From Eopsaltria australis (lineage: Eukaryota > Chordata > Aves > Passeriformes > Petroicidae), in assembly GCA_034509425.1 (NCBI GenBank), contig JAVTVJ010000033.1, positions 5,453,001 through 5,517,000 on the forward strand: a DNA stretch of 64,000 nt, in the 5' to 3' direction. The translations under genes were made by a program, and so were the position numbers. This document shows, one piece after another, positions 11,401-22,544 of this stretch. Numbering within the stretch: the first letter of the stretch is position 1; every line of letters starts with the position of its first letter. The notes under the pieces were generated by a model. The model did no database searches. It was not told where the DNA came from and saw only the letters and a program-made list of their open reading frames with translations.

Positions 11401-13690
11401 TGACTCAATGTCTTTCTTTTGACTGGGAGGTTCTGGAGAAAATCCTAAAGTGAATTAAAGAGTAGTGCTTTTTGTTTTTCTCCCATTTTTTTTCCTTAAA
11501 ATTTACAAAATGAAAACTTTTAGCTCTCTTGGAGTTGTAGACATTTCTCTGGAATATAAAAATATATTGCTGCCAGAATATTAAAAACTGTAACTTGGAT
11601 AAAATGGATGGTAAAACTAGGTGATATATATGGCAGTTCTTCCAAGGTCACATTAGTAGTAAAGATATTTAGAGGAATTCCAGAACTCACTCTACAGAAA
11701 CGTAAGGATTCAAATATAACTTGTGAGAAGGCCACTGTGACATGAAAACAGGAAAAGGTTTGCGTTCCTGGGTTTTTCACAAACAGGACATTTGGCTTTC
11801 ATCGGGGAGAAAAGAAAGCCTTCTCTTTTAGGAGAACCAAGCCTTTTACAGCTCCTACTGATGGTCCCTTTGAAATGGTGAAAGAGCACAGATCCCTTTG
11901 GCAACTTAATTTTTAAACGTATCTGAGAGTGTTCATGACATCTCTTCAGGCTCTGCATATTTTGCTAAATTTTTGACTTCGAAAGAAAATATCTGGATAT
12001 GGACTAAATAAGACCTGCAGGACCTGCAGTTTAAAGCGATTAAAGTGAAGAATATATTGAAAACAATTTTACTTGAATTTCTGCCTAAAAACTAAAATGG
12101 TGACATTTTCCACTATAATTTATTTGGGTCACAGTGTCTGCAAATCCATTTGACAGATTATTGCCCAAGGAGAACTGTAACCAGGTAGGAAATGATGAAC
12201 AAGCCTTTCCCTTCTGACAGGAGCCATGTATGCTGTTTTAGAAAACACCAAATCTCAACCATCTTTGTTATTAAGATAGGCTTTTTTCCCTACCCTTCAA
12301 CTTGTTCTATCATTTTTCTGCCCTAGGTTGAGGCATATAAAGCTTACAGGTCTCTACCTCAGCTGGTTATCGTTTTTTGAGACAATAGATTGAAAGAAGC
12401 TAAGGATGACTCATTGGTCTCTTTTAAATGCCTAAGGGGAGATGACAGGTCTCTGTAGATACTGATCATTCTCCACAGACAATGAAAAACCCTGGAGTGA
12501 TTAGCTCAAGCATACATTCCTAGTGGGTGACTAGAAACCAGGGCAGATTAATCCTACCCTTATTTGTTGGCAGTTGCTGGAAGTCTTGACATCCCTGTAG
12601 CTCAGAGAATAATTTCAGATAGGAAATGTGTTCAATTAACTTCATCTGTCTCTCATTTCTAATCATAAGCAGTCTTTTATGTTCCACTCTTAAAAAAAAG
12701 GGGTAATTTAGAAAGTATTGCTTAGTCTATATATGCAATATGACTTTCCAGAGTATAAAACTGTATCAATTAATTTTTATTGGATATTAAAGTCAGTTTG
12801 TGTTACTACTTTACTAATTTCCTGAAGACATTCAGGTGTTTATTTTCCCTATTCATTTTCTGGACGTAAAGTATTTCTACAGAATACCCTTTGAAGACAA
12901 AAAAAAGTAAAGGAAAGTTCAGCTGAAACATAGACAGAGTTTTCACTGTTTATGGGAGTATGAAAGCTATTTTAAGGTATTTTATTTCTCACTGTTCTAT
13001 TCTGATTTGATTGGTAATATATTCAGTTATTTCCCCCAAGTGGAGACTGTTTTGCCTGCAATGGATATTGGCAAATCTCCCTATTCTTATCTTGACCCAT
13101 AAGCCTTCATTCATAATTTTCTCCCCTGTTCACTTGAGGGGGAGAGTGGCTTTGGTGGGAACCTGTTGTCTAGACAGGGTCAGCTCACCACAATATATAA
13201 TGTGTACATACATTCATATCTGTTTACTCCCTCCATGGATCTTTTTTAATCCCTTTTGTTGCCTGTTGAAATATTAGGGAAATTCCGCTAAATAATTCCA
13301 TGGGTTAGTTGAGCTCATTTTCATTAAACTGAGGTCTTCCACACTGGTTGGGAATTTGACCACTTGCCATGTAATTTATTAGAACAATTTTGACTGATGT
13401 CTAGTTTGGATGTTGCCCCAGATATTTTCTTGTCCAGATTTCTTTTAGTAGATAAATAATTTTCACTGGAGTAATAAAATATATTTAGAAAAACTATCAA
13501 ATTAATGAACCTCCTCAACTTAAAGTGAGAGGTCAAGTAACTGGTCCTGTTTAGTTTGGCAAAATATATATCAACCTTAAAATTAAATTAGAAAGAGGGA
13601 ATATTTTGTGCATATATAACCATTCATGTTATATTACATTGTTTTCTCTCATTTTTGAAGGGAGGCACACATTTTGAGGGCCTATTTGAC
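8412..13690. other. 5.3 kb non-coding stretch
   Basis: No gene or clear transposon is seen. It holds a 14-bp perfect tandem duplication (10383-10410) and a 9-bp tandem duplication GACCTGCAG (12012-12029). The part at 12390-12660 is slightly less AT-rich and may be an old repeat that I cannot classify. The minus-strand ORFs at 11520-11958 show no known domain. Confidence 0.55.
10383..10410. repeat. 14-bp perfect tandem duplication
   Basis: CATTATTTAAATAA occurs twice in immediate succession (10383-10396 and 10397-10410). Each copy contains the palindrome TTATTTAAATAA. Confidence 0.9.
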
Positions 13691-13692
13691 TC

Positions 13693-13772
13693 TGTTTATT
13701 TGCAAATGAAATATCTTAAATGGCTTATGTGATTATTGTCAGCATCAGCCGTATTCCTGAGGGCTGATGCTG
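13693..13772. promoter_or_regulatory. Candidate regulatory block: forkhead/octamer-like palindrome plus hairpin
   Basis: TGTTTATT (13693-13700, forkhead-like) overlaps the 10-bp palindrome ATTTGCAAAT (13698-13707, POU-octamer-like). Thirty-two bases further lies a perfect 11-bp inverted repeat, CAGCATCAGCC (13740-13750) and GGCTGATGCTG (13762-13772), with an 11-base loop. The motifs and stem are read directly. That this is a conserved non-coding element is inference only. Confidence 0.35.
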
Positions 13773-14179
13773 TGATATTGTGTTCCACATTTCCTCTGGT
13801 GTTTTGATAAATGTTAAGGGAGTACTGCAGAGAGAAAGTGCAATTATTGCTCAGGAAGAAAAGAAAATGTGACTATGTAGACGGCCAGTGTGTTTATATT
13901 GTATTGTAGGTCAGCAGTGTTTCTGGGTCAAAGATCAATTCAGTGACATGCTTGTATGGAATTGCTTGAAAGCCTCTGCAATTCCACTTTGTTTCATATT
14001 GGGCTTTTACCCTTTGAAACACTTGATGGTCAGTCACTTTGATATTTTATCTTTTTAAATTTTTTTTATTTTACTTTGTTTTATTTGTACTTTTACTTAC
14101 ACTTTTCATGGACGGAGGTAACTTTAATTAAAGTACTAAATGAGTTCTAATCAACTCTGATGAGTGAAAGTAAGACTAA
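13773..14179. other. Non-coding spacer
   Basis: About 400 bp with no gene or named repeat. T-rich around 14050-14095. Confidence 0.5.
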
Positions 14180-14400
14180 GGTAGGGCTTGAAGGAACATG
14201 AGAAACCATTTACTATTCAATCCAACTCTGTACTGAAATACCATCAGGTGCACTGCTGTTGTCTCTGACACGAATCTCTCTGGGTTGCTCTGTAAAGGAT
14301 GCAAAGAAAGGGATTCTGCAGTGTCCCTAAGAACATTGTTCCAGTGTTTTACAATACCCATATGGCAGTAAAAATTGTATTAGAAAAATGTCATCAATGA
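14180..14400 (-). mobile_element. Decayed CR1 LINE fragment (minus strand)
   Basis: On the minus strand a short frame reads ...VKHWNNVLRDTAESLSL..., matching the CR1 ORF2 C-terminal segment VKHWN-x-LPRE-x-x-x-x-PSLE. The plus strand shows 'cattgttccagtgttttac' (14334-14352), a mutated form of a familiar CR1 block. The copy is much more diverged than the other CR1 pieces here and its ends are vague. Confidence 0.7.
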
Positions 14401-14431
14401 AAAGGATATAGAACATGAAAGCTCTTTCAAG

Positions 14432-14450
14432 GGGCAAAGTAACTTTGCCC
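14432..14450. repeat. 19-bp near-perfect palindrome
   Basis: GGGCAAAGT (14432-14440) and ACTTTGCCC (14442-14450) are exact inverted repeats separated by a single A. The palindrome lies between the decayed CR1 and the A56 tract. Confidence 0.9.
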
Positions 14451-14487
14451 AGTGGATACTCTATAGTTTCAGCCATAAAGGGAAAAG

Positions 14488-14543
<56 letters not shown>
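14488..14543. repeat. Poly(A) tract, 56 A
   Basis: An uninterrupted run of 56 A follows GGGAAAAG. CR1 elements do not end in poly(A), so this is not a CR1 tail. It may be a retroposed cDNA tail, an expanded mononucleotide repeat or partly a sequencing or assembly effect. The poly-Lys and poly-Phe ORFs crossing it (14327-14813) are artefacts of the tract. Confidence 0.97.
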
Positions 14544-14546
<3 letters not shown>

Positions 14547-17500
14547 CCAAACCCCCTCCTCACCACCTTTATTGGAATGAGATATATAAAGAAATATACA
14601 ATAAAATGTAACTCTGCAGGAGATGACTTTGAAAGGAAGACAAGACAAATATATGCAATTGTACTTTATTTGGCCAGAAATAGTGAAATCAAGTTCTTAG
14701 AACTAATTTTTCATCTGAAATATCATCCTTATAACTTCAGAGTGCCCCTTAAAAGCAGAGACACTGATTCAGTGTTGAATCAGAGGAGAAAATATTGCCT
14801 ACTAAATCACTAGTACTATTTCTTGTACCATCTAGCTTTTTCTTGGAAGCTTTCCACTTGAGCTGACCTCAACCTTTCTAAGCAGCAAACACCAGTCAAG
14901 GTAGCAGTAAAGTCAATGTAAGTAGAGGCCTTATGAACATAAATTCACATAAATTACAATAATTAACTGCAATTAATTACTTGTTAATGATTATCAATAT
15001 TGTAATTCATTATCCACAGAAATGTTGGAAATAATTGTGTTAACAACTTACTTCTGTGAATTTGAGGTAAAATTCAAAATCAGTGTAGAACAAATTTCCT
15101 TCTTGCATCTCTTTTTGTCAGGTATGAGACACAGTATTGAAGATGACAGATGACAGACGGTTGGCCTGGAGATTTGGAACAGATCCAGAAACACTATGGT
15201 GGTTTTTAAAATAAGCAGGGTTGAAATTTTGTTGCTTAAATTTAGGAGGTCATGTAAACTATCTAAATTATAATGTCTTCACAAAAGTTTTGGGAAAATG
15301 CTGTGAATTTGAAATATTAAGTACCTAAAAGTGGGAGCTTGGTGTTGGGGCCAAGTACTATCAAGTTCAGGAGTTGTATCTGAACTAGAATTTAGGTCAG
15401 TTATTTCCTTGTAAAAGAAACAGGAATAGGTCAACTCTTCTCATTTCTTGCATTGTCTTGGTGTTTTCTCTCCAGTTAAGTTCTGCTTAGGCTTCCAGTT
15501 TTCTGGAAAAAGCTTTGCCTGTTGATGCCAGTGTTAACTGCCTATTGTTTAAAGAACACTGGTATAATTTCTTCTTGACTAGTAGAGCTCTCTAGCAATC
15601 AGATGTACTCAGCAGATTTAACTTAGTTGATGTCTGACCTGTGTAACTTTGGCATGCATTAAAGACAAATTTTAAAAGCACATTTGCAACCCTTTGAATG
15701 ATGTTCAGACACATAATTTTTAGGAGATAGTAAGCCAAAGGTTGAAACTACCTTTAAATGTCACTCTAGCTGCATTAAAAGGAATGGTAATGTTCCATGG
15801 TTACTCTACAATTGAAACTGTATGACCTAGAATCTCTGTCTATAATTTCATACTGATGAACAGTCTTTTTTTTTTTTTCCAGACTCTTACTAGTGCCTGA
15901 TTTAAATGAGAATAACCACTCTTAACAATTTTTTCTACTTTTTCTAATATTCATACAGTTACTTAAATCTAAAAATCACCTATTAAAACTGAATACCAGT
16001 TAAAGCTGTTTATGTAATGCAGTTCTACTTATTTTGATGAGCTATAAATGATAGTTTAACAGTTAAAATATTGATTTGAGCTTTTAAAATACCTTATAGG
16101 AGACAATGTTTTTTGTATATTAATGTATCAAACCTTTTCTAAGTTTTGAGATATTGAAAGCAAGTGCTGGTACTGGGGAAGACTATATTTTATGTCTCTA
16201 AAAATGTGTTTCAGTGTGTGCTTTGAAAGAACATAAATACATAGAGCATTCTTTACTTTCCTTGGCATTGCACAGTTCGTATGTCTTTTCAACAGATAAA
16301 CATATCATAAATTTGAATGCACTTTAACTTGAAATGTTGTGATATTTAAACACAGATTTCTGATGTATCATGTCTTCAGTTTACATATTAGACATCCTCT
16401 GTCACTATGAAACTGATCTACCGATGTAATAATAAAGTATGGACAAAATTTACTGTAAGGAGTTGAGAAGATTAAATTTCCCTTTTGAATCAATACAAAG
16501 ACAGTTTTCACTTTCACAATATTTAGATAAGAATACCACTATCTCTTTGACTACTGTTATGCATTGCAGAGGCCACAGAGGCCAAAACACATAAAGAAAT
16601 ACTGAGTCAGATTTTCTAGCCTAAAGATTAGCACCCACACTGAAGCTTTTCAATACAGCACTAGCAGGATTGCTGGACACCCACAAAGCTGTTTGTTTGA
16701 AAACTCAAACAGCAGAGCAAGCCCCAGTTCTGCCTTTCCTTTCAATTCTTCCACTGTTATCTCTTCATGTGTGGAAGTCAGCTGACTGAGATGCCTTAGA
16801 CTCCAAACCTCAGTTGCCACAGATACTACCATGACTTAACCACATGTATTCACTCCAAGTTTCCAATTTTGAGTACTCTGTTTTACACTGTGCCTATTCA
16901 GGACCTCATGGAATAAGATAGAATCTGCTCTTGTAGGTCAGCTGACCTAGAAACACTTAATTTTGGAAGCATGAAGTAATCTAGCATTACAAAAGAGTGC
17001 TCTGCTGCCTTAGGCTGCTCTGTCTGCCACAGATTTTCTAATGTCAGTATTGTCCTTTTAGGAATCCTGGCACACCTAATTTTATTTTCTGTTGTTGTTT
17101 ATGCTAGAACAAGGGAACTGATTTGCTAGAACAACATGTAGTGTTCATTACATCGAAGCAAAGTTTACAGTATGGACATGTATTTTTTCCTCAGATTTAC
17201 ATTTTTCTCCTACTGATACAATTATTCTGCTTACTGATATAGAGCACTTTAGGAATGAACTGTACTTAACAAAGTGTGACAATATGTTTATGGAGTTTAT
17301 GTTTCCCCATTTTTTCACATATGACAGTTGTGTATGAAAAAATTTTCACAGGATCAATCTTTTGACGCATGACATTTCTCCTCCACTTTTCATCTTACAT
17401 GACAATGAGTATAGTTTTGGCAGTTTTAAACCTAATGAATGCTGTTTCATATTTATTATGCATTGATAGTAGAGTTTATATTGGAAAAGACTCAACAGAA

Positions 17501-17607
17501 TGAATTTTCCCTCTGGATATCATACTAGAAATGAAGATAATTTCAAAGAAGTGAGAAAATATGCTATTTGCTTCAATGTCCCAGCATTTATATCAATACC
17601 AATTTGA

Positions 17608-17608
<1 letters not shown>
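14544..17608. other. 3 kb AT-rich non-coding stretch
   Basis: No gene or named transposon is seen. It contains a T run near 15867-15878 and a small perfect inverted repeat GCTGTTTG/CAAACAGC (16688-16695 and 16706-16713, 10-base loop). The part at 16560-16960 is somewhat GC-richer without a recognisable family. Confidence 0.55.
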
Positions 17609-17644
<36 letters not shown>

Positions 17645-17645
17645 G
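17609..17645. repeat. (GTT)12 microsatellite
   Basis: Twelve perfect GTT units plus one G. Confidence 0.97.
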
Positions 17646-19080
17646 GACTATCACTGTAAGCCCTTGGAAAAAAATAAATTATTAGGTTCATAAAATCCTC
17701 TCTTTGTTGATGAGATACTGTAATTTCAGTTTCCATTTCTATCCTGTCAATTTAGATCTATTTTGTTAAAACCTAAATCGTAATTTGGTTTATATTGCTC
17801 GGTTTAGTTTACCTATTCTAGTCATATTTTAAAGAATTTTATTTTCTAATTTCATTTGATAATTTTATCTAGACTTCAAATTATGGATCACTTGGATTAT
17901 TCCCTATGAGGATGAACAATTACTTACTACATAAATCTGAGTGCATGGGATTTGTGCCTTTTGTGTTTCTTTGAGGGTTTGTTCCTTCTAAATTCCTTTG
18001 AAGACTGAATATGTTACAAAGCTTGGAGGAAAGAACGACAGCTCAACGAGGTTTCAGGCTTCTTTTCAGTTTGTTTCATTCACTAAGACAAGACAAGACC
18101 GTAGAGGCCATTCTTTTGTTTCAGAGTATTGTAAGAGCATTTAGATATATACATGTAGTATAAATTACATGTCTTGACCTTTTTTTTCAAGACTATGTAA
18201 AAATTAGGTGCTTTTACCTTGAGCTGAAACTGTGATTTATGCTGCCAAGGTAATGCACCAGAAGTATTTTCATGATCAAAGCAGAATGAACACTTCATAA
18301 AGAATCTAGAAAGAACAACGTAGAAACAAATCTCTTCCTATTTTACCAGAGAAAACAGATGCTTCTGTGAGAATTTTTAGGGAAGATTAATACTGAGCAG
18401 AAAGTGGAAGACCATGCCAGAATTTAGGACTTTACACCTGACAGCTCAGAATGGATGGAGAGATGGAAGGAATCCTTGGATTTCTTTTAACCACAGGGGC
18501 CATACAGGCTGGATGTCTTCCTGTGTGTCTGCTGTAATTTGGAAATATTGGCTCTCTCTGTGGAAGAAGGAAAGGAGTCAATTTCTGACATATTGAGGCC
18601 ACTTGTCGCAAAAAAAATAGGTACAGAATGGCCTTAGGAGAGGACTCTCAAGGAAGACCAAAGGATTTATATTCTCCATGTACCCTTTGTTTGTGTGTCC
18701 ACCTTTTTTTCCTCTACATTTCTGCTGAAAGTTACAGAGCACACTTACTATAACCCTGTAGAAAAAATGAGGTACATTCAGGTACATCATGTACATGTGC
18801 TCACACAATTTTTCCCACTCATTTCTATCTTTACCCTCCCATAAACACTTGTACCCTCATTTGTCCTCAATGGGCTTCCCACTTATTTTCTTCGATTCAT
18901 CCGTATCATGTGTGTTTTGCCAGAAAAGTGAAAGGCAGGAATCTCCATCAAAAGGAAGTTGAATGGATCTCATTCAGAGTACCAGATTATGTAAAATGTC
19001 ATCTCACTGAGACTTGAGTCTGTATTGGCAGCTTTGATTCATCTAGGTCAAACCAACTTCAGTTAGAATTAAAATGTCTT
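17646..19080. other. Non-coding stretch
   Basis: About 1.4 kb of mixed AT-rich DNA. No gene is recognised, and the short ORFs at 18083-18808 have no familiar domain. Confidence 0.55.
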
Positions 19081-19325
19081 TGGTAGTTGGTTTTTCATTC
19101 AGGATTTTCTCCACCTGAAAGACAAGATTATTTAATCACTCATTCTCCTTCCTGTTTATTAGGTGTTTCACAGGGTAGTTATTCACCAGACCATGAATCT
19201 GTGGAGTGTTTTACTCCAGTCTCACCTTTTGATTCTTCTTTGTGTATGCATTTGGAAAAATACTGTGTCAGTCCATATGATCCTGACTATACTTTTCATG
19301 CCCCACATTGGGTGCCAAAAGAGAC
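19081..19325 (-). mobile_element. Provirus leader remnant downstream of the LTR (minus strand)
   Basis: On the minus strand this follows the LTR end (19326) as the start of an endogenous-retrovirus internal region. It has an 8-base spacer (19318-19325) and then a primer-binding site (19300-19317). How far the internal sequence extends toward lower coordinates is uncertain, and I recognise no gag codons. The plus-strand ORF at 19087-19338 is antisense to it and is probably not a gene. Confidence 0.5.
19300..19317 (-). other. tRNA-Lys-type primer-binding site
   Basis: Read on the minus strand, these 18 bases (TGGCACCCAATGTGGGGC) match the complement of a lysine tRNA 3' end except for two transitions. 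Both fall at CpG dinucleotides, as expected from methylation decay. The site lies 8 bases beyond the LTR end, the normal spacing for priming minus-strand DNA synthesis. A lysine primer fits class II (ERVK/betaretrovirus-like) elements. Confidence 0.7.
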
Positions 19326-19450
19326 TGTTGTGGGTTGACCCTGGCTAAGTGCCAGGTGCCCACTCAGTCAGTCTATCACTCCCTCTCCCACTGGGAGAGG
19401 GGAGAGAATAATATGGAAAAACTACCAGGGTAAGATAAGGTTTATCAGTG
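19326..19450 (-). mobile_element. Truncated LTR, 3' end (minus strand)
   Basis: On the plus strand the block begins TGTTGTGGGTTGACCCTGGC and continues with '...gccaggtgcccactcag', 'ctatcactccctctccca' and a GGGGAGAGAATAATA run. This is a familiar bird LTR sequence seen here as the complement of its 3' end. Similarity fades near 19445, so most of the LTR (U3) is missing. Orientation follows from the adjoining primer-binding site. The 5' LTR end and the pol and env genes are absent. Confidence 0.7.
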
Positions 19451-20164
19451 TTATAAATGCAGATTTTCTACCTGAGACCTTTCATTCTCAGGTACAGTAG
19501 GATTGGTTCTAAGAAAGTTAAGTACTTCTGTTTGTGCTGTTTCTCTGCAACCCTAAAATTCTGGAAAACTAACGTTTCAAGAATGTGAGTCATCTGATGA
19601 AATATGGATGTCTAATCTAGGATGAAAACAACTGTTCTCTAAAAGTTAATCCTTCTCTTCCATTTGAACCCAAAAAGAACTGAAGGTGTCTAGCTCAAAT
19701 GTACATATTTATCCTGTAAGCATTCACATTCAGCCAAATGAATTCACAGTTGTGAAGACTGTCTACAATTGAGAAAGTGATTTAAATTTTAAATTTTTAC
19801 AGTCAAATATCATTTCACAGGTATGTGAAATTGATAGGGACTTCCTCTTTGGAATGCTACATGATTATTAGTTATTTCTTTACATTAAAAAAAAAAAAAA
19901 AAAAAAAAAAGTAGCAGAAATTTCAGAAATAAAGGTGGAAAACTCATGTCTTACTTTACCAAGACAAACTGTTGATCATGAGGAGAGGAACCAGTCACCT
20001 TTCTGCTCTGACTCATCCCTTCCTGATTACAGCACTGTCCAGCTTCAATGTGATGGTAATAGAACTTTGAAACAGCAGCAAGCTGAAAATGAAGAAAAAG
20101 AAATAGTTCTTTACCCAACATGTATTTAAATTGTCAGATTTATTACCACAAAGTGCTGTGACCA
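19451..20164. other. Non-coding spacer with A24 tract
   Basis: AT-rich spacer between the provirus remnant and the next CR1 piece. It includes a run of 24 A at 19887-19910. No gene is recognised. Confidence 0.55.
19887..19910. repeat. Poly(A) tract, 24 A
   Basis: Uninterrupted A run preceded by TTTACATT. No retroposed source is recognised upstream. Confidence 0.95.
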
Positions 20165-21180
20165 GAGTCACTGAAGGTCAGCTCCTGATGACCTACCTAA
20201 CTAATTTTATATGCTTGTATGATAAGGTCATCCATCTAGTGGATGAAGGAAAGGCAGTGGATGTAGTTTTCCTGGATTTTAATAAGACTTTTGATACTGT
20301 TTCTCACAGAAAGCTTCTGAACATATTGTCCTACTCTGAAATGGGGAAGTACATGGTCTGTTAGATGAAGAACTGTATGAATGACAGGGCTCAGAGCGTT
20401 GCAGCAAATAGGGATGCATCTATCTGGAGACCAGCAGTGTTTCCCAGAGCTCAGTTCTAGTGTGAGTCCTATTCAATACATTTATCAATTATCTGCATGC
20501 AGGTGGAATGCACTGTTAGCAAGTTTGCTGCTGATACCAAACTGGGAGGTGCTGTTGTCACACGTGATGGACAGGAGGCCTTGCAGAGGGATATGGATAG
20601 ATTGGAACACTGGGCAGTCATCAGTAGGATGAAATCTATGAAGTCAAAATGCTGGATTCTGCACCTAGGATGGAATAATGGTAGGCACAAATATGAGCTG
20701 GGAGAAGAGCAGATTGGAAGCATCCCAAGAAAGGGATCTGAGGGTGCTGGTTGACATCAGGTTAAATATGAACCAGTGTGCTCTGGCAGTTAAGAGAGCA
20801 AGTAAGATCCTGGGGCACATCAAACACAACATCACTAGGCAATCAGGAGACAGGTTTACCCCCTGTATTCAGCATGGTGTGGCCTCCCTTGGAGTGCTGT
20901 GTGCAGTTCTGGGCCCCACAATTTAAGAAGGATGTGAAGGTCCTTGACTGTCACCATGGGAAGGCCCCAAACCTGGTGAAAGGGCTGGCAGGAATGTCCT
21001 GTGACGAGTGACTAAAGACTTGGGGTTTTCAGGTTTGGGGAAAAGGAGGCTGAGGGGCAACCAAATCACTCTCTACAGCTTCCTGGGCAAGTGAAATGGA
21101 GAGGGATGTGCTGATCTCTACTCCCAGGTGTCCAAAGACTGGACATATGGAATGGCTGAAAGCTGCATCAGGGGAAGACA
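20165..21180 (+). pseudogene. CR1 LINE ORF2 reverse-transcriptase fragment, dead copy
   Basis: This is a ~1-kb internal piece of CR1 carrying most of the reverse-transcriptase domain and the region after it. The frame at 20131-20364 contains ...VVFLDFNKTFDTVSH..., the RT motif A with its catalytic Asp. In the same frame, 20497-20754 reads ...VECTVSKFAADTKLGG..., where the FADD box of motif C has become FAAD. The reading then shifts to another frame (20678-20926, ...LNMNQCALAVKRASKILGHIKHN...) and a third (20778-21011, ...CVQFWAPQFKKDVKVLD...). Stops at 20362-20364 and elsewhere and at least two frameshifts make it non-functional. Both ends are truncated: the 3' part normally present in CR1 copies is missing after about 21180. 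Confidence 0.93.
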
Positions 21181-21767
21181 ATGTAATTTTATGTTCTCAT
21201 AGTTCTGTCATTCCAAACTGAACTTTGTGACCTAATCTTAAAGCTAAAATGTAGGTCTAAGTGGTCTACTCATCCAATATGCTTTGTCTGTATTAGCTTT
21301 CTCCTCTCTAATTTTTGCTGACCATTGCCATGACAAAGATAAAAATCGGCAAAGCAGGAAAGCATTTATTTATTTATGTAATACTGTAAAGATTTCTTGT
21401 AGAAGCCTAGTTTGACACCTTCATAGAAATGTGTAGCAGTTATTGACTAGAGGATTTTTTTTTTACATTAAATGAAAAATATTCCCCTTTCTAAGTATTT
21501 GAAGTCCTAAAAGTGTGTTGTCAAATGTTACTGGAGAAGGAAGTTGAGCAAATATAATTTTCCACAAGTTTAATGAGATCTGATTAACAAAGTTGCAAAG
21601 CTGCCACCAGGAAGCCAAAGGAAAAACTGTAGAAAAACTGATTTCATGTCTGTGTTCCTACCTGCTGTTGACTGGGTTAGACTATGGTCTTGTAATTGAC
21701 TTTGGTGCCATAATTTAATTATAGAAGTTCATTCTTTCTGGATAGCGCCATCCTTGGAGCAGCCTAC
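21181..21767. other. Non-coding stretch
   Basis: About 590 bp with no recognised feature except a short TTTA repeat near 21367-21377. Confidence 0.5.
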
Positions 21768-21892
21768 TAATACATCATCAGCTGTTGATGATCACTAACG
21801 ATGAATCACACTAATATATCATTAGCTCTGTCGCACAGGTGGCTTTGCAGATTAATTTAATCAGAGTTGTGACCTGTGCTCCTGATGTATTA
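21768..21892. promoter_or_regulatory. Candidate regulatory block with several nested inverted repeats
   Basis: TAATACATCA (21768-21777) and TGATGTATTA (21883-21892) are exact inverted repeats enclosing 105 bp. Inside, GCACAGGT (21833-21840) and ACCTGTGC (21872-21879) are also exact inverted repeats. They are centred on the palindrome GATTAATTTAATC (21850-21862), with the same midpoint, base 21856. Homeodomain-like (TAAT, GATTA) and E-box-like (CAGGTG) motifs are dense. No transposon is recognised here. A conserved enhancer is the favoured reading, but this is inference. A small inverted-repeat transposon is the alternative. Confidence 0.35.
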
Positions 21893-22544
21893 CTCAACAG
21901 ATAATTTAGGTAGAAATGGGTTTTACATAATTTTAAATTCAAATGTTATTTTAATTATCTAAAGCTTAATTAGTATACCTTCAAATAGTATAACTGACTG
22001 ACAAAGCAAGTGTTCTCCTGGAAAATGTGGACAAATATAATGAACCAGGATTAGGCTATATAGTTAAGATATTAAACTACACAAGCTGTAACTGTGAAAG
22101 CTGTGAAATGCAAAGTTTCTTCAAGTATTGTGCCACTTTAAAAAAAATGTGTTAGAACCATGCTGAGCAGAAATGTTAGAACCACAAAAGAAGGTAAAAC
22201 TGTAACACAAATACAAAAATTTTGCAGTGAAATAGAACACTTACCACTACAATTTCCTTTACATTTTTAAACTGTGATTGCTTGAGGAAATTTTAGAAAA
22301 ACAAAGAAAACTACTTGTTTTCTTAAACTTTTTTCCTCATGCTTCCTATATATCTTATGCAAAAAAGAAATTTTAAAGTTTGGGGAAAGATTATTTAATT
22401 AATAGGATCATTTTCTATTAGCCTGTTTTTCCATTCACCCATCCTTTGATCTTCATCAAGAGGGACTCATTAACTTTCATCTCACCAGAAAAAATACATC
22501 TTTTCCAGACAGGTGTTAGTTTTTCTGAACTCCATTATCATGGT
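21893..22544. other. AT-rich non-coding stretch
   Basis: About 650 bp with no recognised feature. Confidence 0.5.

Noticed and set aside
14327..14813. 132-codon plus-strand ORF and 79-codon minus-strand ORF
   Set aside because: The plus frame is dominated by poly-Lys and the minus by poly-Phe from the A56 tract. There is no domain.
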